Positions 1-5,816 of a DNA stretch of 6,795 nt are shown one piece after another. Each line of letters opens with the position of its first letter. The first letter of the stretch is position 1. The notes under the pieces were generated by a model. It was not told where the DNA came from and searched no databases. It worked only from the letters and a program-made list of their open reading frames with translations. This DNA is from Bacillota bacterium. GTDB lineage: Bacteria > Bacillota > Clostridia > DSM-8532. Both the position numbers and the translations under genes were made by a program. The stretch covers positions 1 to 6,795 of the forward strand of contig JAEYPI010000053.1 of assembly GCA_023410885.1 (NCBI GenBank), given 5' to 3'.

Positions 1-1506
1 CTCTACTGTAACTTCACTTGGCATCGAACCGTCTATACGGCTCTTGATATAGCCCCAAAATTCGACGGTATCGCTGGGCTTATAGAGGGTGCGGTCGGTC
101 TGCATATAACGCCAATAGAGACCTTCACTATTGGAATAATAAGAATAAGGGTAATCTGTATCGTAGGAGAATCCGACATTGATCAGGCTGATCTTACCCT
201 CTGCAGTAGTTACTTTGTACAGATCCTGGGTGAGGCTATCGCCATTGCCGGTTTTTTCAATAGCCGGGAGCTTTACCAAACCGGATGCGTCTGTTTTATA
301 AACCTTCTTGTCACTCAGGGCAGGAGGAAGAATCTCAATCTGAGCGCCATTGATGGCTTTTCCAGTCTTCAGATCATTAAGCCAGAAGAGTGTGCTGTCT
401 TTATCGCCAACGGTGTAGGCCGCCACATCAGAAATCTGTAAAAAGGCCTGGGCTGTGAGATCATTGCAGTTAAGCTCCACCAGATAATAGCCCTCGGCCA
501 TTGTTTCCGGGAAAAGCATATACTTCTCCTGCCATTTTTCGAGATTAAAGCTCTGCTTGAATTCCAAGACTTTTTCCAAGCCTTTTGCGTCAATCATGCT
601 TTTGCTTGTCGCGAAGGGGGCCCAAGAGGGAGCTCCTTCTTTTTGACGGATGGCCTTGATAAAGTCGTCCAGAGTTTTAAACTCATAAAGCTTGAGGGTG
701 ACATCCACCGAGCCCGGGTTTCCGTTCATATAAAGGTTGAAGGGAACGGCAGGCTTTTCAGTGCTGCCATATTCAAGCCAGCTATTGTTAACAAACAGGG
801 AACCGGGGTTAGGGTCAGCTGTGCTCTTGGGGTCAGCTGACGTCTCAAAGGAAAAGACATAGTCTTCATTGAGCACTGCTGCGCCATTTGCGGCGGTAAG
901 GCCTTTCTTGATTTTTACTGTATATAAGGTTGCCGCTTCCAGCTTTTTAGGAATGAAAACGGTGGTATAGCCATTGCTTTCAAAACGACCGTCCACCTTG
1001 GGGCTGATTTCAAAGTATTTGGAGATGTCTTTTACGTCTGAATAGGAAAAATACAGCTCGATTCCCGTATCCAGAGGAACCTGTGAGGTCATGTTATCAG
1101 GAAGGCTGCCGAGAACTGTGAAATCCCGTTTGGTCTGAAAAGCAAAGCTCACGGTTTTTCCATCCCGTGCTTTCACATCAATAAAGTAGACTTGATTTTG
1201 CTTGAGTGCCTGTGTGGGCTTCAGCAGGAATCTGCCATCTGAAAGGCTTGTGATGCTGAAGGCTTCACCCTCACGCATAGCCACATTGGCCTTAACATAA
1301 TCCAGGTCTATCTTGGATTCTGAACTGAGCATAAAACCGCTATCTAACGCAACTCCAGTGTCATCCTCCTTTTCAGGAACAATGGAGAATCCGCTTCTGT
1401 AGGTATCAGCTGAGGCCATGATGGAAGGGCTCAGCGGATTAGTAAACCAGATGATTGATACCACTAAGACAAGAACGAGTATACAGGCCATTATTTTTTT
1501 CCACAT
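1..1506 (-). CDS. Alpha-2-macroglobulin-like exported protein, N-terminal 502 residues (cut by window edge)
   Basis: This open frame runs without a stop from ATG at 1506 to the left edge. The start is fixed by AGGAGG at 1515-1520, 8 bases upstream. Residues 2-4 (WKK) and a hydrophobic run at about 5-21 form a signal sequence, with a possible signal peptidase I site after ASA (31-33); without cleavage it would be a membrane anchor. No lipobox is evident. Residues ~40-127 and ~129-222 look like two Ig-like domains, the second resembling Big_5, each ending in a similar Y-x-V/D-K...F-x-F-x-T strand. An MG-like domain follows from about 237, then a segment with LNDLKTGKAINGAQIEIL and DASG typical of bacterial MG domains. 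Near the edge comes TDRTLYKPSDTVEFWG (470-485), the hallmark of the A2M MG2 domain. Bacterial A2Ms are large envelope proteins thought to trap proteases, often through a CxEQ thioester; that region would lie outside the window. The ydcF-like gene lies 109 bp upstream on the same strand. The family call is firm; function and presence of a thioester are not shown. Confidence 0.88.
   Translation of the reverse strand, partial: MWKKIMACILVLVLVVSIIWFTNPLSPSIMASADTYRSGFSIVPEKEDDTGVALDSGFMLSSESKIDLDYVKANVAMREGEAFSITSLSDGRFLLKPTQALKQNQVYFIDVKARDGKTVSFAFQTKRDFTVLGSLPDNMTSQVPLDTGIELYFSYSDVKDISKYFEISPKVDGRFESNGYTTVFIPKKLEAATLYTVKIKKGLTAANGAAVLNEDYVFSFETSADPKSTADPNPGSLFVNNSWLEYGSTEKPAVPFNLYMNGNPGSVDVTLKLYEFKTLDDFIKAIRQKEGAPSWAPFATSKSMIDAKGLEKVLEFKQSFNLEKWQEKYMLFPETMAEGYYLVELNCNDLTAQAFLQISDVAAYTVGDKDSTLFWLNDLKTGKAINGAQIEILPPALSDKKVYKTDASGLVKLPAIEKTGNGDSLTQDLYKVTTAEGKISLINVGFSYDTDYPYSYYSNSEGLYWRYMQTDRTLYKPSDTVEFWGYIKSRIDGSMPSEVTVE
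223..236. other. Edge of visible A2M MG-domain region (interdomain segment)
   Basis: On the minus strand this is part of the A2M-like coding sequence, in the stretch after the DASG turn (about residues 424-428). I see no independent element here. It is listed only to record that the 5' 1.5 kb of the window is wholly coding and that no separate gene or site was found in it. Confidence 0.2.
812..839 (-). repeat. 18-bp-period tandem duplication in A2M interdomain linker
   Basis: GGGTCAGCTG occurs on the plus strand at 812-821 and again at 830-839, an 18-bp (six-codon) period. On the coding strand it encodes SADPKS then TADPNP (residues 223-234), directly after the second Ig-like domain. This looks like a small in-frame duplication that lengthened a flexible Asp/Pro/Ser linker. 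It keeps the frame open and probably has no role beyond domain spacing. Confidence 0.5.
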
Positions 1507-1514
1507 CGCATTTA

Positions 1515-1520
1515 CCTCCT
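1515..1520 (-). promoter_or_regulatory. Ribosome binding site of A2M-like gene
   Basis: AGGAGG on the minus strand lies 8 bases before ATG 1506. It decides between two nearby ATGs: the other, at 1511, is in a different frame and only 3 bases from the site. The 109-bp gap that contains it (1507-1615) shows no convincing promoter or hairpin terminator. Transcription may therefore run through from the ydcF-like gene. Confidence 0.8.
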
Positions 1521-1615
1521 GGTATTGATGAAGAGTCTTTAACCCATTAGACGTTTGAATGTTGGTGCGGTTTACTATCGGGATAAATTTTTTCCATATG
1601 ATTTGAGTTGCTAAG

Positions 1616-2287
1616 CTATAATGGGCGTTTAGGATTAACCAGATGATCTGTATAGCCCAGTTCAACTAATTTTTCATAGGCTTCGATTACACTGCGAGGA
1701 ACCTCTTGGGCGATCTGATACCCTAATTGAGGATATACCATGATACGATCAAGGTCTCCGACCATAACGCTAATGAGTTCTTGGAAGGACATGCCATCAG
1801 GTGGGGATTGGTGGCAGTACTCATCAAAAGTAAGCCCGGGAGAGGTAACAAGAAGCTTAATCTCAGGCCACACTTTTTTGATGGTCGCATAGGCTCTGCG
1901 TTCCATATAGGGCTTTTGAACGGCAATAATTGATTGTGGGATAATACCCCTGCTTCGTAATTTTTCCCGCGTGAAACGGACATTTTCTCCGGTATTGGTG
2001 GACTGGTCTTCTATTATAATTTTATCCTCAGGAACTCCCATCTTGATAGCTACCTCAGCAAAAAGACGGGCCTCCGGCTTGTCAAAAAGCTTATCGGTCA
2101 GACGTCCAAATCCGCCAGAAAAAGCTATAACCGGAGCCCATCCTTCCAAATAAAGCTGAGCTCCCCTTTCCGCAACCCGCGGGTCGTTGCTTCCCAGAAC
2201 AAAGATACAATCAGCCTTCTCCATTTCATGGTGCATCAGGTGGTAATTCCAGATTATTTTTGCATATTGATCAATCATGGGGATCAT
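1616..2287 (-). CDS. DUF218 / YdcF-like protein
   Basis: This 223-residue soluble protein has no signal peptide or membrane segment, so it is predicted to be cytoplasmic. It carries the DUF218 landmarks in order: a first strand ending in VLGS (30-33), the helix RGAQLYLEG (41-49), the SGG turn (57-59), PEA-LFAEVAIKMGVP (71-86, matching the usual SEA...GVP), the signature STNTGEN (96-102), and a QKPYMERRA stretch (124-132) where relatives have H-x-x-RA. E. coli YdcF binds S-adenosylmethionine and other members are linked to envelope or polysaccharide metabolism, but the family has no settled reaction, so no substrate is proposed. The start is uncertain. AAAGGAG at 2290-2296 is only 2 bases from ATG 2287 but 11 from the in-frame ATG at 2278 (Met4), so translation may begin at either. 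It is the first gene of a leftward pair with the A2M-like gene and is divergent from the WYL regulator. Confidence 0.9.
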   Translation of the reverse strand: MIPMIDQYAKIIWNYHLMHHEMEKADCIFVLGSNDPRVAERGAQLYLEGWAPVIAFSGGFGRLTDKLFDKPEARLFAEVAIKMGVPEDKIIIEDQSTNTGENVRFTREKLRSRGIIPQSIIAVQKPYMERRAYATIKKVWPEIKLLVTSPGLTFDEYCHQSPPDGMSFQELISVMVGDLDRIMVYPQLGYQIAQEVPRSVIEAYEKLVELGYTDHLVNPKRPL

Positions 2288-2294
2288 ATCTCCT

Positions 2295-2323
2295 TTAACA
2301 TGCTGTCTATACTTCCATGTTAA
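2295..2323. repeat. Perfect 8-bp inverted repeat, operator-like, over ydcF-like promoter
   Basis: TTAACATG (2295-2302) and CATGTTAA (2316-2323) are perfect inverted copies separated by 13 bp. Arm centres are 21 bp apart, two helical turns, which is the geometry expected for a dimeric repressor gripping one face of the DNA. The repeat brackets the -10 box and the predicted start of the leftward promoter. Its sequence is unrelated to the dyad at 2383-2427, so a different regulator is likely if it is functional. Confidence 0.5.
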
Positions 2324-2334
2324 GCTTTTTCCAA
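2306..2334 (-). promoter_or_regulatory. Probable sigma-A promoter of the ydcF-like gene
   Basis: On the minus strand there is a -35 box TTGGAA (2329-2334), a 17-bp spacer, and a -10 box TATAGA (2306-2311). Each box matches the consensus at 4 of 6 positions and the spacing is ideal. The predicted start would be near 2299, giving a short leader of about 12-21 bases depending on which ATG is used. The -10 box sits inside the inverted repeat at 2295-2323, so a protein bound there would block transcription. Confidence 0.5.
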
Positions 2335-2382
2335 TTATTTTTGAAGTAAAAAATATATCCGCAAATATTTAACTGATAATAA

Positions 2383-2427
2383 TACCACGTTATGTTGAAT
2401 TTTATATAAAATTAATATAATGTGGTA
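2383..2427. repeat. 45-bp near-palindrome enclosing the WYL gene promoter (candidate operator)
   Basis: TACCACGTTATGTTGA (2383-2398) faces TTAATATAATGTGGTA (2412-2427). Inverted, the arms match at 13 of 16 positions, and the outer 11 bp at 10 of 11. All three mismatches are G/A transitions. The middle, 2398-2413, is itself a perfect 16-bp palindrome (AATTTTATATAAAATT), offset by half a base from the centre of the outer arms. Both promoter boxes of the WYL gene fall inside. As DNA this is a natural operator for a dimeric repressor, most simply the WYL protein itself; that assignment is inference. Confidence 0.65.
2395..2421 (+). promoter_or_regulatory. Probable sigma-A promoter of the WYL regulator gene
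   Basis: A perfect -10 box TATAAT (2416-2421) is preceded by TTGAAT (2395-2400), 4 of 6 to the -35 consensus. The spacer is 15 bp, shorter than the optimal 17, which may make the promoter weak or factor-dependent. Transcription would start near 2428-2430, leaving a leader of about 48 bases. The promoter lies wholly within the near-palindrome at 2383-2427. Confidence 0.5.
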
Positions 2428-2476
2428 GTAAGATTTAGCTTATGAAAAGACTAATATAGAGTAAGTAGGTTTTGAT

Positions 2477-3466
2477 ATGTCAGATTATTCGCAAGTCCAG
2501 AGGCAGCTGCAAATTATGATGATTCTATCAGACCATCCCTATGGATTGAATGTGGAATCAGTACATAAAGCTTTAAGAAAGTTGGGCTATGATGTTCACT
2601 CCCGTACTATTCGCCGCGATTTGGATGATCTCAGTCAATGCTTTCCCATTTATGAATCTGAGCATGAAAGGCCGACGCGATTTATACTACAAAGGACTAA
2701 CTTGAGCGATATCAGTATGGGGTTCAACGAATTGCAGGCTTTTCGCTTGGTACATGAATTGATTAAACCCTACAAGCATTTGGATGTTGGAATTAATGCC
2801 GAGAAGCTCATGCAAAATATTATACAGTCTTTACCTCTCAATCAGCAAAATTGGTTGTTACAAGCTTCGCCGCTGCTTCAGGTCAATTTAAACGATCTTC
2901 TAAATGAACGAAGCTTTAATCCGGAATTCAAAGAAATTCTCCAAGATGCCATTACAGAGCATCTCTGTGTGCATATTACGTACCATGCTTTTCATAACAA
3001 TACGGTCGGACAGCGTACAGTGGAACCTCACTTATTGGAGCTTAGCGAGGGCTGCTATCATCTTTGGGCCTTTTGTCATGAAAGGCAAGAGATGCGTGAT
3101 TTTCGAGTTTCACGCATTCTATCAGTTGAAAAAACAAGTCAGGTCTATGAACCGCGAAATGAATTATTGCAGGTGTGTCTAAAAAATAGATTTAAAAAAA
3201 TGAGCGGGCAGCATTCCAATGCCGTAAAGCTCAGATTTCGCGGGTTTTCAGCACGTATGGTTCAGGAATACTATATGGATCGTGCTGACAAATTGGAGCC
3301 ATGCCAGGATGGTTCGGTTCTATTCGAGCGTGTTGTCGCTATCACCCCGGATTTGATTCAGTGGATATTGGGATTTGGCGATGAGGTTGAAGTGTTAGAA
3401 CCTGAAAGCCTGAGGGAAAGTATTCGCAAAACTGCTTACATGGTGTTGGGTGTATATGAGAGATAA
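2477..3466 (+). CDS. HTH/WYL-domain transcriptional regulator, next to cas operon
   Basis: This 329-residue protein has the standard three-part layout of WYL regulators. A DeoR-type winged HTH occupies about residues 6-72, with the recognition helix near HSRTIRRDLDDL (41-52). A WYL (Sm-fold) domain spans about 155-220, and a WCX C-terminal extension about 245-328. The start at 2477 is supported by AGTAGG (2464-2469), 7 bases upstream. The eponymous W-Y-L triplet is degenerate: residues 193-196 read CYHL. The downstream arginines in RDFRVSRI (207-214), typical of the ligand-binding face, are kept. WYL proteins sense small molecules or nucleic acids and regulate DNA-damage and phage-defence genes. 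One (sll7009 of Synechocystis) is known to repress a CRISPR locus. With cas3 118 bp downstream on the same strand, a role in controlling this type I-C operon is a reasonable inference. An autoregulatory operator is suggested by the dyad around its promoter. Confidence 0.92.
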   Translation: MSDYSQVQRQLQIMMILSDHPYGLNVESVHKALRKLGYDVHSRTIRRDLDDLSQCFPIYESEHERPTRFILQRTNLSDISMGFNELQAFRLVHELIKPYKHLDVGINAEKLMQNIIQSLPLNQQNWLLQASPLLQVNLNDLLNERSFNPEFKEILQDAITEHLCVHITYHAFHNNTVGQRTVEPHLLELSEGCYHLWAFCHERQEMRDFRVSRILSVEKTSQVYEPRNELLQVCLKNRFKKMSGQHSNAVKLRFRGFSARMVQEYYMDRADKLEPCQDGSVLFERVVAITPDLIQWILGFGDEVEVLEPESLRESIRKTAYMVLGVYER

Positions 3467-3584
3467 GTAGATTATATCATCCAAATACAAATGTAATAAT
3501 TCCTTGTTATAGAGTGACATAGGTTGTCTTTATAAAATGATACGGTTAAAGAAAAATAAGAGTATTTAATTTAAGGGGAATTCT
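3467..3584 (+). other. Gap between WYL gene and cas3: no clear promoter or terminator
   Basis: This is 118 bp of AT-rich non-coding DNA. I find no GC-rich hairpin followed by a T run, so nothing stops read-through from the WYL gene. Possible promoter pieces do not pair well: TTGTTA (3504-3509) and TATAAA (3531-3536) are 21 bp apart, and TTGTCT (3524-3529) has only TAAAGA (3547-3552) at 17 bp. A stretch at 3500-3511, TTCCTTGTTATA, matches 9 of 12 positions of the arm consensus TACCACRTTATR seen upstream of the WYL gene, which could be a degenerate half-site or chance. AAGGGG at 3573-3578 is the cas3 ribosome binding site. Confidence 0.5.
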
Positions 3585-5795
3585 ATGCAATACTTTGGGC
3601 ATACACTTGAAAATTTCTCGAAGGATTATTGGCAGCCTCTAAGAGAGCACCTTGAACAAGTTGCAGACTTGGCTTCACGATTTGCCGAAGCATTTAATTC
3701 TTCTAAAGTGGCTTACACTGCTGGGCTATTGCATGACTTAGGAAAGTACTCAGATGAATTTCAGGCAAGATTGCACGGTGCTAAAGAAAAAGTTGATCAT
3801 TCTACTGCCGGTGCTCAGGAGGCAGTTGTGACTTATGGATTACCCTTAGGGCAGATCCTTGCATATGTTATTGCAGGCCACCATAATGGATTAATGGATG
3901 GTAATCTTGGGGATGAGGTTAACCTTCTTAATCGGCTGAAGAAAAAGGATTTGCCAAATTATAATGCTTATAAAGATGAAATATCTCTTCCAACGCTTAG
4001 CCGGGATTGTTTTACATTAAAGTTTTCAAAAGATCCTTTTGATATTGGTTTTTCCCTTTCGTTTTACATTAGAATGCTATATTCCTGCTTGGTTGATAGT
4101 GACTATCTGGATACTGAAAAGTTTATGGGTGCTGAACGCTTTATCAAACGAGGTACCCCGCTTAAACTTACAAAATTAGCAGAAAAGCTTGAAATTGCCT
4201 TAGAGGAAAAATGTAAAAATGCAGTAGATTCAATAATAAATAAAGAAAGGCAATCTATATTAGGAGAATGCAGGGAAGCCGCTAATTGGGAACAAGGATT
4301 ATTTACACTAACAGTTCCAACCGGTGGTGGGAAGACCTTATCATCGTTATCCTTTGCCATAAATCATGCCATTAAGTATGGCAAAGAACGTATTATTTAT
4401 GTCATACCCTATACTAGTATCATAGAACAAAATGCAGAAGTATTCCGTGATATATTGGGTGATGAAGCCGTCTTGGAACATCACAGTAACTTTGAGTATG
4501 CAGAAGGTTCTTTTGACAATTGGGATGAACAAGATCAAAAACATAAATTAGCTACAGAAAATTGGGACAGGCCTATTATTGTTACTACTGCGGTTCAATT
4601 TTTTGAATCTCTCTTTTCATGTAAAAGTTCAAAATGCAGAAAACTCCACAATATAGCAAATAGTGTTGTTATCTTAGATGAGGCACAGATGTTACCTGTT
4701 GACTATCTTAAACCTTGTCTATATGCAATTAGTGAGCTAGTTAGAAACTATAGTACCAGTGCTGTACTTTGTACAGCAACGCAACCTGCAATTCAAGAGC
4801 ATCTGCCGTTTAATATAAGAACTAAAGAAATTATTTCTGATGTAGAAAAATTGCAAAATGTTTTTAAAAGAGTAGAGGTTGAAAACATAGGAACATTAAC
4901 TGATCAAGAGGTTATTGAAAAACTACTTAAAGAGTCTCAGGTGCTTTGTGTGGTCAATACGCGTAAACACGCAGCATTGTTGTATGAGGCCTTAAAAAAT
5001 AGAGCAGCGGAATATGATGGTTTATATCATCTAAGTGCACGTATGTGTCCAGCTCATAGAACAAATGTACTATACGATATCCGGATTAGGCTTAAGCAGG
5101 GTGAGGTTTGTAGAGTAATTTCAACACAATTGATTGAAGCGGGTGTTGATATCGACTTTCCAACTGTATACCGTTCTGCTGCCGGTCTTGACTCTATAAC
5201 ACAGGCTGCAGGTCGGTGCAATAGGGAGGGGCGATTGTTTAAAGGACAAGCATTCATTTTCTGGCCTGAAAAACATGGTCTGCCAAAGCATGGTCAGTTC
5301 GAATTATGTGCTAACATCATGAATCGTAATACACAACGCCATCCAGAAAACGTTCTTTGCTTGGAAGCTATAACTGAGTATTTTGAGGAGCTGTATGATT
5401 GGCAATCAGATAGGTTAGATTCAAAAGGGATATTAAGAGCATGCAATGAAACAGTAGATCGGCTTCTTTTTCCGTTTGTACGAATCGCGCATGACTTTAA
5501 GCTAATTGAGAAAGAAATGGTTTCGCTAATTGTTCCGTATGACGATGAAGTCAGCCGTATACGAAAGGAAATTGAACACCATCCTTATCCCGGCGTTTTT
5601 GCCAGAAGACTTCAAAAATATACAGTTCAAATCTATCCTTATGAATTCGAAGCGCTCAAAAAAGCTGGAGTAATAGGAAGAACCAGGGTTGGAGAACTTT
5701 TTTGGTTCATAGAAGACTCAAACTATTATGATGATGCATCAGGTCTTAAAGATGCAATGGAGGTGATAAAGAATCCGGAGGTGTATATTTTCTGA
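3585..5795 (+). CDS. cas3: CRISPR-associated helicase/nuclease Cas3 (type I-C)
   Basis: Cas3 is recruited to DNA bound by Cascade, then unwinds and degrades the non-target strand using ATP. The 736-residue length is normal for a full HD-helicase fusion. The HD nuclease domain covers about 15-180: H21, the paired H50-D51 in GLLHDLGKYSDEF, H72, H99-H100 in AGHHNG, and D171. The SF2 helicase follows: Walker A PTGGGKT (245-251), motif Ia near YVIPYTSIIEQN (272-283), motif II DEAQ (365-368), motif III TATQPA (397-402), motif V STQLIEAGVDIDF (513-525), and motif VI QAAGRCNREGR (540-550). All catalytic positions I can identify are present and the frame is uninterrupted, so it should be active. DEAQ in place of DEAH is common in this Cas3 group. 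The start has AAGGGG 6 bases upstream. The helicase half is noticeably AT-rich (60-base samples of 23-25 % GC) compared with cas5c (about 47 %). The next gene begins 21 bp after the stop. Confidence 0.97.
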   Translation: MQYFGHTLENFSKDYWQPLREHLEQVADLASRFAEAFNSSKVAYTAGLLHDLGKYSDEFQARLHGAKEKVDHSTAGAQEAVVTYGLPLGQILAYVIAGHHNGLMDGNLGDEVNLLNRLKKKDLPNYNAYKDEISLPTLSRDCFTLKFSKDPFDIGFSLSFYIRMLYSCLVDSDYLDTEKFMGAERFIKRGTPLKLTKLAEKLEIALEEKCKNAVDSIINKERQSILGECREAANWEQGLFTLTVPTGGGKTLSSLSFAINHAIKYGKERIIYVIPYTSIIEQNAEVFRDILGDEAVLEHHSNFEYAEGSFDNWDEQDQKHKLATENWDRPIIVTTAVQFFESLFSCKSSKCRKLHNIANSVVILDEAQMLPVDYLKPCLYAISELVRNYSTSAVLCTATQPAIQEHLPFNIRTKEIISDVEKLQNVFKRVEVENIGTLTDQEVIEKLLKESQVLCVVNTRKHAALLYEALKNRAAEYDGLYHLSARMCPAHRTNVLYDIRIRLKQGEVCRVISTQLIEAGVDIDFPTVYRSAAGLDSITQAAGRCNREGRLFKGQAFIFWPEKHGLPKHGQFELCANIMNRNTQRHPENVLCLEAITEYFEELYDWQSDRLDSKGILRACNETVDRLLFPFVRIAHDFKLIEKEMVSLIVPYDDEVSRIRKEIEHHPYPGVFARRLQKYTVQIYPYEFEALKKAGVIGRTRVGELFWFIEDSNYYDDASGLKDAMEVIKNPEVYIF

Positions 5796-5804
5796 GTATT
5801 AGGG

Positions 5805-5811
5805 AAGGAGG
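5805..5811 (+). promoter_or_regulatory. Strong ribosome binding site of cas5c
   Basis: AAGGAGG lies 5 bases before ATG 5817, in the 21-bp space after the cas3 stop. This near-perfect site contrasts with the weaker AAGGGG of cas3. It fits the need for more effector-complex subunits than Cas3, although that reading is inference. Confidence 0.8.
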
Positions 5812-5816
5812 TCTAT

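Noticed and set aside
369..593. Small minus-strand open frame inside the A2M-like gene, and plus-strand frame at 643-840
   Set aside because: Both overlap the long open frame from 1506 to the left edge, which has a ribosome binding site, a signal sequence and recognisable A2M domains. They have neither supporting signals nor family resemblance.
1723..2153. Alternative frames overlapping the ydcF-like gene (both strands)
   Set aside because: They are shadows of a gene with clear DUF218 motifs and have no ribosome binding site of their own.
3491..3520. Inverted repeat ATGT/ATAA...TTAT/ACAT upstream of cas3
   Set aside because: The inner and outer arms do not share a centre and each is only 4 bp long, as expected by chance in AT-rich DNA.
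3504..3536. A dedicated cas3 promoter (TTGTTA with TATAAA)
   Set aside because: The boxes are 21 bp apart, too far for sigma-A, and other combinations match the consensus poorly. A cas3 promoter is not excluded, only unsupported.
4103..4544. Antisense open frames within cas3, also near 5054-5257, 5799-5987 and 6368-6565
   Set aside because: They lie opposite intact cas genes, have no convincing start signals, and encode no recognisable domain.
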